Positions 44,992 through 56,623 are shown, counted from the first letter of the stretch. The stretch: DNA of 64,000 bases from Puccinia triticina (GCF_026914185.1 NC_070560.1:6997501-7061500); one strand, 5' to 3'. Made by a program: numbers and translations. The notes: generated by a model from the sequence alone, not told the origin.

Positions 44992-46409
44992 CAGACTTAC
45001 TTCGCGCACTGCAAGAAACTCTTCGCGCACTGTGGGGGTTGTCGTCTCGACGTCCCGCCCCCAGTGCGCGCTTTTGCCACGGCTCTTCGCGCACTGTGCA
45101 TTCCCCCCAAAAAAGGGCTTGCATTTCTTGAGATATTTTTTGATGAATCAATAGAATGACTATTTATGATCCCCCTAAAAAATAATCAAGTCATTTAGGG
45201 GTCTCCTTGAGCCTAGAGAAAATTGACATGAAAAAATCATATTTTAACACGGCAGGGACCTGTAATACCGCTTCCTGTGCCCCAGTAGCCCCAAAAATTT
45301 CACAGTATCATGGTACATGTGCAAATTCGTGACCTGATAATTTTCAGAATTTTCACCAGCTTTCCTTTAGCCCAAATAGGTATTGCGTTTATTATTTTGC
45401 GTATATGTATAACTTTTTTTTTACACACAACAAAGGTACACAATTTTGAGAGCACAGAGAAATGTGCTTCAAATTGATTCCCTGAAATTCCTAGCAATAG
45501 TGTGTCATTATAAAATGAGATAGAAGGGGTGCGCAGCAGGCTTAGTAGGAAAATTACTGCTAACTGTATAGCTTTTTTGTTACACACCCAAACAGTCCCA
45601 AAATTTCAGAAATGTTTTCATTGTAGATATTCTCCGCGCCATAAATTTCTTGGCAATAGTGTGTCATGATAACATGAGATATAAGGGGTGCGCGGCGGGC
45701 TTAGTAGGAAAATGGCGGCTACATGTATAGATTTTTTGTTACACGCTGAAACAGTCTGAAATTTTCAGGAATGTTTCAATTTTGCATATTCTCCGCGCCA
45801 TAAAGCTCTTAGCAATAGTGTGTCATTAAAACATGAGATAAGTTAGCAGTCATTTTCCAACTAAGCCCGCCGCACTACATCTCATGTTATCATGACACAC
45901 TATTGCCAAGAAATTTATGGCGCGGAGAATATCCACAATGAAAACATTTCTGAAATTTTGGGACTGTTTGGGTGTGTAACAAAAAAGCTATACAGTTAGC
46001 AGTAATTTTCCTACTAAGTCTGCCGCGCACCCCTTATATCTCTGGGAAAAATTCTGAAAATTATCAGGTCATGAATTTGCACATTTGCCATGATACTGTG
46101 AAATTTTTGGGGCTAATGGGGCACAGGAAGCGATATTACAGGTCCCTGCCGCGTTAAAATATGATTTTTTCATGTCAATTTTCTCTAGGCTCAAGGAGAC
46201 CCCTAAATGACTTGATTATTTTTTAGGGGGATCATAAAAGGCCATTCTATTGATTCATCAAAAAATATCTCAAGAAATGCAAGCCGTTTTTTTGGCGGAA
46301 AATGCAGTGCGCGAAGAGCCGTGGCAGAAGCGCGCACTGGGGGCTGGACGTCGAGACGACGACCCCCACAGTGCGCAAAGAGTTTTCCGCAGTGCGCGAA
46401 GTAAGTCCG
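44992..46409. mobile_element. Nested hAT-like foldback element
   Basis: The termini CAGACTTACTTCGCGCACTG and CAGTGCGCGAAGTAAGTCCG are flanked by the exact 8-bp duplication TTCAAAAA (44984-44991 and 46410-46417). The arms are inverted copies of each other over most of their length (for example 45000-45350 against 46050-46405, and 45590-45720 against 45850-45990). Nearly the whole 1.4 kb is palindromic. It is the same family as the element that contains it. Confidence 0.88.
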
Positions 46410-46652
46410 TTCAAAAATAACATTTGGGTCCCCTAATCAGGAGGATTACAGAGCAGACATACGGGAAGGGGAATGAACCCCGGGGGTCTCACACTCAGAT
46501 GCTAAGATACCGGTACATCATACTGATCACTTTTCACTCTGCCGATAAACGACGATGGATCCTCTCGCCGATAATGCCGCCTTACCGGCACAAAAGATGG
46601 CAAAAGGAGTACACGACATTGACGCACTCTCTCCCACTTTTTTTGTGATTAG

Positions 46653-47134
46653 ACGTATGGACAACCAACGGGAGAAAAGTACAAGCGGGCACAGAAGAAC
46701 TTCATGAAATTGCTTGTATCATACTCAATTATCTCGTACATTTCGCATCTAAAAGACCGACACAATGGGAAAATCTTGATTGACAAGGAGGGACACATCA
46801 TCCACATTGATTTCGGCTTTTTGTTGAACAATTCGCCGAGCTCAATTGGCTTCGAGATGGCCCCATTCAAGCGCGTCCAGGACTACATCAAGGTCCTCAA
46901 CCTGCCAAGTTTGTCAAGCTCTTCAAACTATTGTTCAAGAAGATCCGCAAACACGCCGAGCAAATCATCACAACCGTCAAGCTCATGCAAGTTGGTAAGA
47001 GTCCCCCCCTCCCCCCACATCTTTCCTTTCCATCATTAGAGAAAAATCTGAGTGAACTTGTCCTCCCTTCACTCAACTCCGTCTTCACCCGACTCTACGA
47101 CTCCTTCCAGTACTGCAGCCAGGGCGTCCTCTGA
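46653..47134 (+). pseudogene. Captured 3' end of a PIK1-type phosphatidylinositol 4-kinase gene
   Basis: The fragment opens after an AG acceptor and reads through the kinase catalytic region (KDRHNGKILIDKEGHIIHIDFG). After a frame change near 46900 it continues with the FKKIRKHAEQIITTVKLM helix, a GT-AG intron (46995-47039) and the final SVFTRLYDSFQYCSQGVL, which matches the C-terminus of PI4-kinase beta proteins. Only this 3' portion is present, it lies inside a transposon, and it is frameshifted. The second Asn of the catalytic loop is Lys. It cannot encode an active kinase. The parent gene is not in the window. Confidence 0.85.
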
Positions 47135-49784
47135 CCCCCACCCTCCCCCCTTTGTTTGCCTCCACGCCAGTTACATCACAGTGCTTGCTTTTGATCGTGC
47201 CTTTTGTTCCGGAACATTTTTTTGCTTTACCACTGCTATCCTTCATACACATACTCATAGAATTTTCCACACCCGTCTGTCTCTCTTTCCCCAAATAACA
47301 ATTGAATTTTCAAGATATACCTCTTTAAGGGGACCCAGTTTGAATCCTTACAGCCAAGAAGAGCTTCCACAGTTTTAATCAAGCTAAAAAAATCACAACC
47401 ATAACTCAGGAGACCAGGGAGTTGATCACTGCCCCAACATGCTGAAATTGCAGCAATACCTATTTGACATACAGGAAAGCTGGCAAAAATGCTGAAAATT
47501 ATCAGGCCATGAAATTGCACATTGACTATTATACTGTGAAGTTTTTGTCGCTACTGGGTTACAGGAAACAACATTTTGAATGCTTGCCGCATTGAAATAT
47601 GATTTTTTCTGGTCAATGTTCTCTAGGCTCAAGGAGACCCCCAAGTGATTTGATTATTTTTTTGGGGGATGATACAAAGTCATTTCATTGATTCATCAAA
47701 AAATATCTCAAGAAAGGCAAGCAGTTTTTTGGGGGGAACACACAGTGCGCAAAGAGCCGTGGCAGAAGCGCGCACTGGGGGCTGGACGTCGAGACAACGA
47801 CCCCCACAGTGCGCAAAGAGTTTCTCGCAGTGTGCGAAGTAAGTCCGTATTATTATCCTTTCTTTTCCATATCTATCTCGGAATAGATGTCCCGTCCAGA
47901 ATATACCCTGACCCAGAGCTCGCTGTCAGGGCCGCTTCACCAGATCCGGCAAACTCAAGAGTAATCAACATTCCCCAAGATCTAAATGGTAGTTCTGAGC
48001 CTGCTATTGCTCCTCAAAGCTTTTGGAACCAAATAAATGAAGACACAAACAGTATCTCTAAGACAACAGGCAGTTTGAAAACAAGAAGTGCCACTGCCCC
48101 TTCAAATTATTTGCAGCATTCTCCCCGTGATAGCCTAAAATCAAAGCTGAAGTATCATGACTTGAACAAAGGCATTGAACTGGAATCTGCTTTTCATGAA
48201 AACAATTTAGGTCGGACCATTTTCATCTTTGTGGATTGGTTCAAGAAGCTCTGGTTACGGGTGAAAGACAAACTTTTTTATGAGCTTTTGAAGAAAGAAA
48301 TCAAAAGGACTTACAAAAGTCAAGCAAAAAAAAGCCTTTACAATGCAGGTGAGTAACCGTGGTTTTGAACTTATTGATACAAACCGCCTTGTCTGGACGC
48401 ACCCGTCATACGTCATAAATGGGGATATTTATCACTCTCAACCCAAAATTTGACCCCCGTACATATACACCAAATTTTCAGAACCCCCAGGGGTCATGCA
48501 TTTGTATGCCTATTTATCACACATCACAGTGCATCCAAGTGGGGCCTAAAAAAACATCATGAATCAAAAAATTATCAGCTTATTGATTGATGATCTTGAT
48601 GTTTTCTTTTCAAAAGCACCATTAAACCGCTGGGATGGTGAGTAATAATTTAGACCTGCAGCCAATAAATAAGATAATCTAAATTTCCTTTTTTACATTA
48701 TCACAAAAAATGCATGCACAGTTTTAGATGGTGTGTCCCCTCGATTCCTCTAATATTGAGGAAGTAGTTCTATGATTTTGGGAATTTAACTTGCAATTGA
48801 TTTTTGCAGAGAGGGAGCTAAAAAGTGAAGCAGCCGAGTTGAAGAAGAAATTGCTTGAAGATTTTTGCAGCCATCCCCTTTTTGTAAAAGAGATAGACAA
48901 GTTGCCCAATCTTTTTAGGTTGCTGAAATGGTTTGAGGTTTTCAATCCGCCCAAACATTGGTGCAATAGTGACTATAGCAACATTGTTACTTCCTTTTTA
49001 TCAAATGTGGAAAACAAGGAAAAGTTGGGTGCCAAAGACATCTTGACGCTACAGTTGGTTAAATATATCAGATTCTTCAATCCTCAGGCGCAAGAACTGT
49101 TCAAAGCAAAAATGCACAGTTACAACCCCAATGGCAAGGAAGTACCTCAGCCTGATGTTTGGCACAAGCTTATAACTGCAGATCTACTATTCCAAGATTA
49201 TCCGCGGCAAAAATTATACCCTCATAGATATCATGGGTCATTAGAACAAATGAGCATGGGTGAGTTCCACTGGCCAAGGCGTTGCCATTTTCAGCAGAGA
49301 TTGTCACAGGTTGTTAACCCCGTGGTGATATTTTGAAACGCAAAATGGCGGGAAGAACTTAGATGAAGATTTATAGCCAGGAAGTTGTCATCAGCAGCGG
49401 TTCAACCTCCCCCTGGTTTTCAAAGACGGGAAGAAAGATAGCTTTGCAAGATTTTTGGAGAGCTTCAGAAAATCCAATTCACAACAAACTGGCCCATTGA
49501 GGCAGAGGGGTATTACAGCAACCCCAAGAGATTAGTCAGAAAATGTGTCAGATTTCTGGCAAAGCAAGCTCACCTTCCCCCTGAGGCCAATACCAACTCC
49601 AATTGTGAACTAAGGATGACAATGTAGACCCGGGTGCCCGCGACGGCGGGTACCCGCTCCTTTCTCAGCCATTTCTTGATACCCGGACACGTACCCGGAC
49701 ACGCGGCGACGGGTACCCGGGTCTTTTTGGCGGGTACCGCGGGTACTTTCTGGGTTTTTTTTTCTCAGGTATGTATTTTACCAA

Positions 49785-50330
49785 GAGGGATCCCTCTTGG
49801 GCCTCGGCGAACTGGTATGTGTATACCTGCTTGCCGAGAGGGATCCTTCTTGGTCCTCGGCGAGCTTGTATTTGTATACCTGCTCGCCAAGAGGGATCCC
49901 TCTTGGGCCTCGGCGAGCTGGTATGTGTATACCTGCCGCCGAGAGGGGATTTCTCTCGGTGGCAAGTATACATATACCAGCTTACCGAGAGGGATCCCTC
50001 TTGGTGGGCTGGTATGCACACACCAGCTCGCCAAGAGGTATTACTCTTGGCGAACAGGTATACATTACCAGCTCGCCAAGAGGTATCCCTCTCGGCGAGC
50101 AGGTTTCCATACAAATACCAGCTCGCCGACGCCCCGAGGAATCCCTGTTGGCGAGCAGGTACATGCACTAGTAGCTCGCCGAGAGGGATTTCTCTTGGTG
50201 GGCAGGTATACGTAATTCTTCTCGGCGAGCAGGTTTACATGTGCCAGCTAGCCCAGAGGGATCCCTCTTGGCGGGCTCATGGTACAGATACACCAGCTCA
50301 CCCAGATGAATCCCTTCGGCCAGCTGGTGG
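49785..50330. repeat. Palindromic CTCGCCGAGAGGGATCCCTC array
   Basis: Units of about 40-65 bp built on CTCGCCAAGAGGGATCCCTC and its inverse alternate with spacers like GGTATGTGTATACC. The layout is that of the GATGACCGGTCATC arrays but with a diverged core. Long frames on both strands are a consequence of the repeat. Confidence 0.8.
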
Positions 50331-50535
50331 AGCCGCAGCCGGGGATATCTCAAGTACTAACAATATGATGCGGGCGGGTATCAAACCCTGGTACCCGGGT
50401 ACCCGCCTGAAAATGTTGCAAAAACAGGCACCCGGACCCGTACTTGGTACACGTGGAGCGGGTACCCGACAGAGCAATGAGTACCCGCTGGCGGGTACCC
50501 GGTACCCGGTACCCGCCAACGGGTACCCACTTGCA

Positions 50536-50632
50536 CACCAGGAAAAAACAATGATCACTTGTCTGCAAGTGACATAAAAAAGTACAAAGGGGCTGTCACT
50601 TGTTGACAAGTGATAATTGTTTTTTCCTGGTG
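50536..50632. mobile_element. 97-bp MITE nested in the hAT-like element
   Basis: CACCAGGAAAAAACAATG at the left pairs with ATTGTTTTTTCCTGGTG at the right, and the inner arms also match (ATCACTTG with CAAGTGAT). The element is almost a perfect hairpin. Possible target duplication is TTGC. Confidence 0.7.
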
Positions 50633-50903
50633 TTGCCATCTTTATCGTGAACATCCAATTAAGTTGGTCTATATTGTTCCAAATCACATTTATCAATATA
50701 GTAAAGGGGATTTTGAAAGACAAATGTTGATTGAGAGGCTCATCAAGCAAGATGTATATTGTCAAAAAACTATCTACGCTCACGTCCTTTTGAGACAAAA
50801 ATATACTCCGCAAGAGTTTGCTACACTTACCCTCTTAGAAGATATTGGTTTTTACAATCTCTTGACGCCTGGAATGAGGAAACATTTGCAACATCGTGGG
50901 TGA

Positions 50904-52678
50904 TAGCAATTCTTTAATTACCATGATCATGCCTTCAGAAAATTCATTTCACATCTCATATTCTTCCTATTCAACCCTAATCTTTTGAACTCGTTAAGTG
51001 TTGGACTGTGAAGTTGCGTTAAATATACCAAGTGACGTGTGTAAAAATCAAAGTAAGTCTAGCTATCTTATCTCTATTTATTCATCTTGATGTATTCAAA
51101 ATGACGTTTTGCATTAGCTAAGGCATTGGACTTCTCATCTCTACCTTCCCGATCCAACTGATCCAAGTATATTAAAGCTTGAGAATCATGGCAAAAAAAA
51201 TCCAAGGGTTCCCCCTACAAAATACCAAAATCACAAAAAAAATGCCACTAGGGATTCCCCTTTACAAAGAATCATAAGAAAAAGGCCAGGGTTTTCCCCA
51301 CATAAAATACATGGCACAACAAAGTCACATTACAACAATTTATTCAAAAAAGTAACACGCAACCTGCCACCTAATCCAGCAAGCTGAGATATGTCTAACA
51401 GGGTCAAAAAACAAGTGGGAGGATGGCCCCCAGCGGTTAAGCAAAGGGGAGCCAACAAATAATCCCCGCCGGACTGCGCAAGTGCAAAAGCGGACGGGGT
51501 GAGACAAAACCCCCGCTGAAAACACAGCCGGGGGAGTTGCCTGGCTTTTACCCCACACTCCAGAGGCTCGTTATATACTCAAAACCCGCACTCACACCAC
51601 CACTCGTGTCTACACCTCAATAGGCCTCAATGCGCAATACTCGGTTGCTACCTTGTTGAAAATGCCACGCCGCACCGCCCTTGGTTGTTATGTTGTTGCA
51701 AGTGCCACACCAAATCATTGCCAACTGTAGCCAGTCAGTTGCCAGGGGCTCACCAGCCACTAACCCAAAGCTAACACACCCGAACCTCCAACCATCCTTC
51801 CCTCCCAGCAGTCATCACAATGAACAGACCCTCAGCTCAACACATCTCACAACTCACCCGGCCCAGTCAAGAAGGACTAAAAAAAATATCCAACTGACCC
51901 TCATACCGGTTGCCTCCCGTTTTGTTGCATGCAACAGCTCTCACAACAAAATACACCAAGCCACAACAATTGACCACCTGACCAGCCTCATTTGCAACCA
52001 GAACTCTCCTTGCGCCAAGGTCCTCAAGCTAGAGGTCTACTGAGGTGTGAAGATTGCACTCTATTTCTTCTCACTTGCAAGCTTTCCATTTCCCTGAGCC
52101 AAAGCAAGCTCTTGCTCCACCCCATCTCATAACAAATACCTCTCAGTCAAATCTACATACAAAGCTTGGCTCTGAGGTAGAAAAGCCTAGCCCAAATGAA
52201 ACTATTCCCCCTCACGATTGGCGCAGACCTACGCTTCATACCATGACTATGATTGCCGAGTGGCCACCACCACCACCAGGTTCCATACCGGATCTACCAA
52301 TTGTGCATATTCTCCGTTCAGGCACCTTGAGCCGCACTCGGGCTACACCTAGCGCACGACTTGCAAACAAATCTCGGAATCTTGCTGAGTTTGATCCCGT
52401 CCGTCATTTCCTCTTTATTTATTGTCGGTCTCCTCCAGGAGGAGACTTGGTCAATCAGACTAATGCTGAAGCGACTTCTCATCTTTATCTACCTTCTTTT
52501 TCCTAGAGGGTTGCTGTGAAATCAAACAGAGGCAAACATTACGAGGTAAATAGACGAATACTCAAGACAAGAGAAACTCAGACAGATTGCCCTCAGAGGT
52601 AACCTTCCGCAACAGCTGTCTTGTTTCTGCAAGCAAGGCCGCTAATTATCATCCGCTTTGTTTGTTGCTTGCACAGAT
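50904..52678. other. Intergenic stretch, possible exon remnants
   Basis: No gene could be modelled. A Pro/Ser-rich open frame at 52054-52506 ends just upstream of the TFIIS-N-like remnant and might be part of a decayed neighbour. There is no domain evidence for it. Confidence 0.4.
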
Positions 52679-53332
52679 GATGCCCAAGATTGACGCTGTA
52701 TTCACCAACATTGAACAGTGTGAGATGAAAACTGAGTGGCTGACTGTAAGTCCATTTTTCTTTTCCTTGCGCCTTCCATTCTTTTTTAACATGATTTCTT
52801 TTTCGGTCAAGCAAGCTGAGCAAGGTACTGAAACGAGTTTGGGTCCTCGAAGAACGGAAGATTCCATTGGAAGCTCAATGCAACAGTAGAGGAAGAGTGT
52901 GTGCTCTCCAGGAGAAATGGAGAGATCTACTTGGATCAGATGAAGAGTCGAGTCATCGCCCCAAGACTGCTGCTGGAAATAATCAAGCCAAGGTGAATGC
53001 TTCAGCCGGGCAAGGAGAACATAGATCCGACTGCTAGGAAGAAACTCGAGGAAGCAGTGATGATCAACGGGAAAGAACCAATGAAGGCATCCAAGCCGGA
53101 CGATGTGATGATGGATGAGGACAATTCAATGCCCTTCCAAGTGACAAACATTGATGAAGATAGACTAGCGTCGTTGAGGCTTCTCGCGCCAAAGATGCCA
53201 AAATCAAAGAGCCTGAAACCGAGGCCCCAGAGACGTCTCCCCCTCAAGCCAATGATGATCAGAATGCTGTCAACGTTCAGTCCGAGCCAATCGAGGCTGA
53301 ACGCAACACCGACACGAACTCACGGGATCTAG
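52679..53332 (+). pseudogene. Decayed gene with a TFIIS-N-like helical domain
   Basis: Two exons are suggested, 52679-52749 and one from about 52812, split by a GTAAGT intron. The predicted segments ...KTEWLT and SKLSKVLKRVWVLEERKIP...ALQEKWRDLL resemble the TFIIS N-terminal/LEDGF-type domain of transcription-elongation factors, where SKLxKVxKR precedes a later helix ending in KW. A stop follows at about 53034. Acidic Lys/Glu/Pro-rich sequence continues in two other frames to 53332, implying frameshifts. The domain call is tentative. Confidence 0.4.
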
Positions 53333-54712
53333 CGTGAACTGCCCAGGTCTTTGATGCCTGTGCAATCAACCATCTGCCGCCCACCCAGCCCAAGGCCGTC
53401 TGGCAGGCCGTTGGCACCAGTAAAGCCCGCCATTATTCAGTGCTCCGTGGTGTCAACCCTATACGTCCCTGCTAATCTTTAAATATAAGCATACCCTGAA
53501 CTACTGTTGACCCAATTATCACCAACAAAGAAAACAAAAGGGCAAATTGGACCAATAAAAAGCCAAATCATCTCTTTTATTCCTTGTTGTCTTAAAGAAT
53601 GACAATTAGGGTTCTCAGATTTAAAAATGTACAAATTTTGAGCCTTATGAGTGCAACTTCCCTGTTGAGAAATGTATATGAAATTTTTTCCTGTGGGTAG
53701 CTGAGGGAAAAGAGAAGATCACAATACACAAACATATATACTGAACATTTTACTCTTAGTTACAGAGTAAATGATGAAAAGATTGCATGTCACCCAAATT
53801 TGAGAAGCCTAAATGTACATATGATGACCCAGTCACAGATATAATGGGGGTTCTCAAAGTTGTGACATAGTGGCATATGTCATGAAAACATACAACCTTA
53901 TTTGCGGGGACTGTCAAATGCTTCCCTGCAAAAACGGTGTGTATGGCAGTATGTCACATTTGTATGTTTTCAACTTTAAGAACCCTGAATGATGACTTAA
54001 TGAAAGATAAGCTCTCCTCAGACTCCTCTTGGTGTGCAGTGATATCAGTGTTGGACCACCATTACCAGTAACAACAATGGTGACAGCCAAATACATTATG
54101 TTCTTGTTACTTTAAGGATTACCATAGCAATAACCACCACTGCAGAAACAATTGTGTCCACCGTGAGCAGTTGGCATGTGGTAACTTTGAGGAAGCTTCT
54201 GGTGTTACGGACAGTTACAACTTACGTCAGCCTTATTGAAAGTTTGACTCAAACAAGATTCAATGCACAGTGACTGTGCCAACAAAGGCACATGTGCATT
54301 CAGGTGGAGCTAAAATGGCAGCTTGGCTTGAGTATCCTACATTTCAACTGCAAAAAGTTGATCCAGTTTTTTTTTGCAGTGCACCCACCATTGCTTATAC
54401 TCTTCTCAGGGTGCAGATAAAGCTACCACATCATGTGATCAAAAAAGGTCTGCATTTGAGCTAACAAATACAATGTTTTCTTGCTGGCTTGTGGTATATA
54501 TTTTTCCCTGGAAGTTACAGCGGTGCATACTGGTAAACTGTTTCATTGATTTATTTCAAAGTAAGAATAATAATGTAAAAATCTTGCCATGAAAAGGCTC
54601 AAACTGAAATATCCATTGATTACTTTTTCATACCGGTGTTTTGATATGCTTGTGTGACTGAACATGCAGCGGCGCAGCCGCCTTGGCCTCTAGTCTGATT
54701 TAAAATTTCCAG
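53333..54712. other. Intergenic stretch, AT-rich
   Basis: No gene, tRNA fold or bounded repeat is recognised. It may contain upstream exons of the following gene, but no in-phase exon was found with confidence. Confidence 0.4.
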
Positions 54713-55820
54713 AAACAACATGATATTGCATCGTCAGACAAAATTATTCGCTATGCACAAGGTAAACCAATACCCTATCTTCCCCTATCCAAACATATTG
54801 CTAATTAAACAATTTCACTCCCAGGCAGACATGAATTACCAAATATTGTAATACCCAACTGCTATACAGATTCATCAGCTGAAAGGAAGCTTGAGAAAAA
54901 TCTTGATTCAATTATTAAAAAGTTTGAAATGAATAGCCATGAGCTAAAAAAAATCAAACATGGCGGGATGTCTCTAAAAGAACATGAAGTTCTTTCGGAA
55001 GAGCAAGCTAAGTTATTATCAAGTCTCATAGAAGTATCTTCAAAAGGACCTTGTATCTGGCAAAGAATGCAAGAGAAACTTACCAAAAAAGAGGCTCTAC
55101 GGCTTCAAGTATTCAGTCATTTAGTCAAAAGAATGAACTCCCTATTGGATCAGTCCAGCGCTGAAGATAATAGACTTTTTGGTTCTGTGTTTGCCGATTT
55201 CCTGTACTCAATGACAAAGGGTAAGTACTGATTTGTATAATTTTTTGAGAAGCGGTACTTAGCAGTTCTGACCTATAATGACCCTTCCTAAATGTTCATC
55301 ACGCTTAGAAGTGACGGAGTTTCTGCAAAGATCTGATGATATTGGTTGACTAGAATGTCTAGGAAACAATAAACTTATGAGAAATCTTATCAATGAGGAG
55401 GCCGCAAACAACATCAACGATTTCATATCAAAATCAGAAAATGTTTGGCTTGAGACCAAATGGACTTTGTTAAAGAAAGGGGCCAACAACATATGCCCCG
55501 TGGAAATAGCAAAGGACTCACTCAGGTTGATACGTGAATATGGCTCTGGAAGACTCCCTAAAGATGTCCATGAAGGACTGGTGAACTTGATGTGGCATTT
55601 ACGTCATGGAGACGGGCCCGGGCATCTGGAACTGGGAGTATTTTACTTGGCTTTTCTAGATCCGGTTGATTACAGCGTGTTTGCTTTCTTTCAAAGAGTG
55701 GATCCTGAAGATGTGAAAAAAGCGGTACAGTCTGAACAAGCAAACCTTGATGGGTTGACCGAGGAAATGCAAAATAGACTGCAAAGATCAAAAGAAGAAC
55801 CAACTGTGTACACACTTTAA
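54713..55820 (+). CDS. Unrecognised protein, multi-exon, probably partial at the 5' end
   Basis: Three exons join in phase: 54713-54761, 54825-55220 and 55363-55820, with GTAAAC and GTAAGT donors, ending in TAA. The product is over 300 residues, rich in Lys, Glu and Leu, and predicted to be helical. Segments such as AERKLEKNLDSIIKKFEMNSHELKKIK (quoted here only as positions about 24-50) suggest a coiled coil. The C-terminal exon contains DVHEGLVNLMWHLRHGDG and EDVKKAVQSEQANLDGL. No start codon was found in the first exon, so earlier exons are expected upstream. I do not recognise the family. Confidence 0.55.
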
Positions 55821-56113
55821 ATATTTACTCCTCAAAATCTTTTTAAACAAGTTCAATTAACTAACACCACCGCGCCCACTGGAAGCTAAAACCAAGTCTT
55901 CCTGTAGTACGCAGGGCATGTGTTGAAAAGCAGCTCCTATGAGGAAGGATACTTCAATAAAAAAAAATCTAAAGTGGTGAAATTTTCAAACTTGGCCCTA
56001 CCAAATTGCAGGAACCAAGGAAACTCTCCCCTCAACTCTGACAATATTTGAGAACCACCTTTGCCTTGTGTATCATATGATGTAGCTAGAGTACAAGGCG
56101 GCTACGCCGCTGC
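55821..56113. other. 3' flank of the unrecognised gene
   Basis: Probable 3' UTR and spacer, with nothing else seen. Confidence 0.4.
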
Positions 56114-56616
56114 CAACACTGGGTCGCTACGCTACGCTACGCTACGCTACGCTACGCTATTTCAGCGCTATGCGTTAGCGTAGCGGCAAAAAGCGCCCAT
56201 CTATTTTGCATAGCGTTAGCGCGCTGTTAGCGCTGCTACGCTGCGCTAATTTTCAGCGGCGCTAACAGCGCGCCAATTCTTTGTTAGCGTTAGCGCGCCG
56301 CTACAGTCGCTACGCTACGCTGCGCTGCGCTACACCGCTTTTAGCGGAAAAAAAGCCCTTTTTTCCCGCTAAAGGCGCTGTAGCGCAGCGTAGCGCGCGC
56401 TCTTTTGCGCCCTGCATGCGTAGAGTTAGCGCAATTGCGCGCATCTGCGCTAACGCTACGCTATCAGCTAAAATAGCTGCGCACCGCGTGCGCACCGCGT
56501 GCGCGCAGCGTTAGCGCATATGCGTGCAATTGCGCTAACGCTACGCTAAAAAATAGCGCATTCGCGCTGCGCTACGCTACGCTAACCGCTATGGTTAGCG
56601 TAGCGACCCAGTGTTG
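56114..56616. mobile_element. MITE with 7-bp target duplication, GCTACGC type
   Basis: The termini CAACACTGGGTCGCTACGCT and AGCGTAGCGACCCAGTGTTG are a near-perfect inverted pair, flanked by the exact 7-bp duplication CCGCTGC (56107-56113 and 56617-56623). The interior is dominated by GCTACGC and GTTAGCGC words in both orientations, so it is strongly self-complementary. It matches the interior of 15731-16201 and the termini of 43856-44265. Confidence 0.92.
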
Positions 56617-56623
56617 CCGCTGC

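Larger units (their letters stand above)
44741..47847. mobile_element. hAT-like element carrying a captured kinase gene fragment
   Basis: The termini CGGACTTACTTTGTGCAC and GTGTGCGAAGTAAGTCCG are an inverted pair with few mismatches, flanked by the exact 8-bp duplication TATTATTA (44733-44740 and 47848-47855). Subterminal regions repeat TTCGCGCACTGTGGGGGT-like words. It carries another copy of its own family (44992-46409) and a 480-bp fragment of a PIK1-type kinase gene, but no transposase. This is the structure of a gene-capturing (Pack-type) non-autonomous element. Confidence 0.85.
49611..50644. mobile_element. hAT-like MITE with array, inserted in an exon
   Basis: The left end TAAGGATGACAATGTAG and the right end TTGCCATCTTTA form a partial inverted pair. 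The flanks TTGTGAAC (49603-49610) and TCGTGAAC (50645-50652) are an 8-bp duplication with one mismatch. Both subterminal blocks are dense in GGGTACCCG, and the centre holds a CTCGCCGAGAGGGATCCCTC array. The open frames on both sides join in frame if the element and one duplicate are removed. A 97-bp MITE interrupts its right end. Confidence 0.8.
44711..50903 (+). pseudogene. Secreted-protein gene broken by two transposons
   Basis: The ATG at 44711 opens a hydrophobic signal-peptide-like start (MRFSIQFLLL), which is interrupted after ten codons by the element at 44741-47847. Reading resumes in frame at 47856 and continues to 48348. A 21-nt exon (48617-48637) and an exon from 48810 follow, with matching phases. 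The protein is Lys/Glu-rich and helical with no domain I recognise. Exon 3 ends between about 49257 and 49310, and the sequence to 49610 contains at least one apparent frame change. The element at 49611-50644 then splits a 3' exon whose frame continues to a stop at 50903. A family of rust secreted proteins is a guess from context. No function is claimed. Confidence 0.6.

Noticed and set aside
55347..55362. A micro-exon ending at 55346 followed by an intron of under 20 nt
   Set aside because: A single 142-nt intron (55221-55362) gives the same phase without an implausibly short intron, and TTGACT near its end serves as a branch point.
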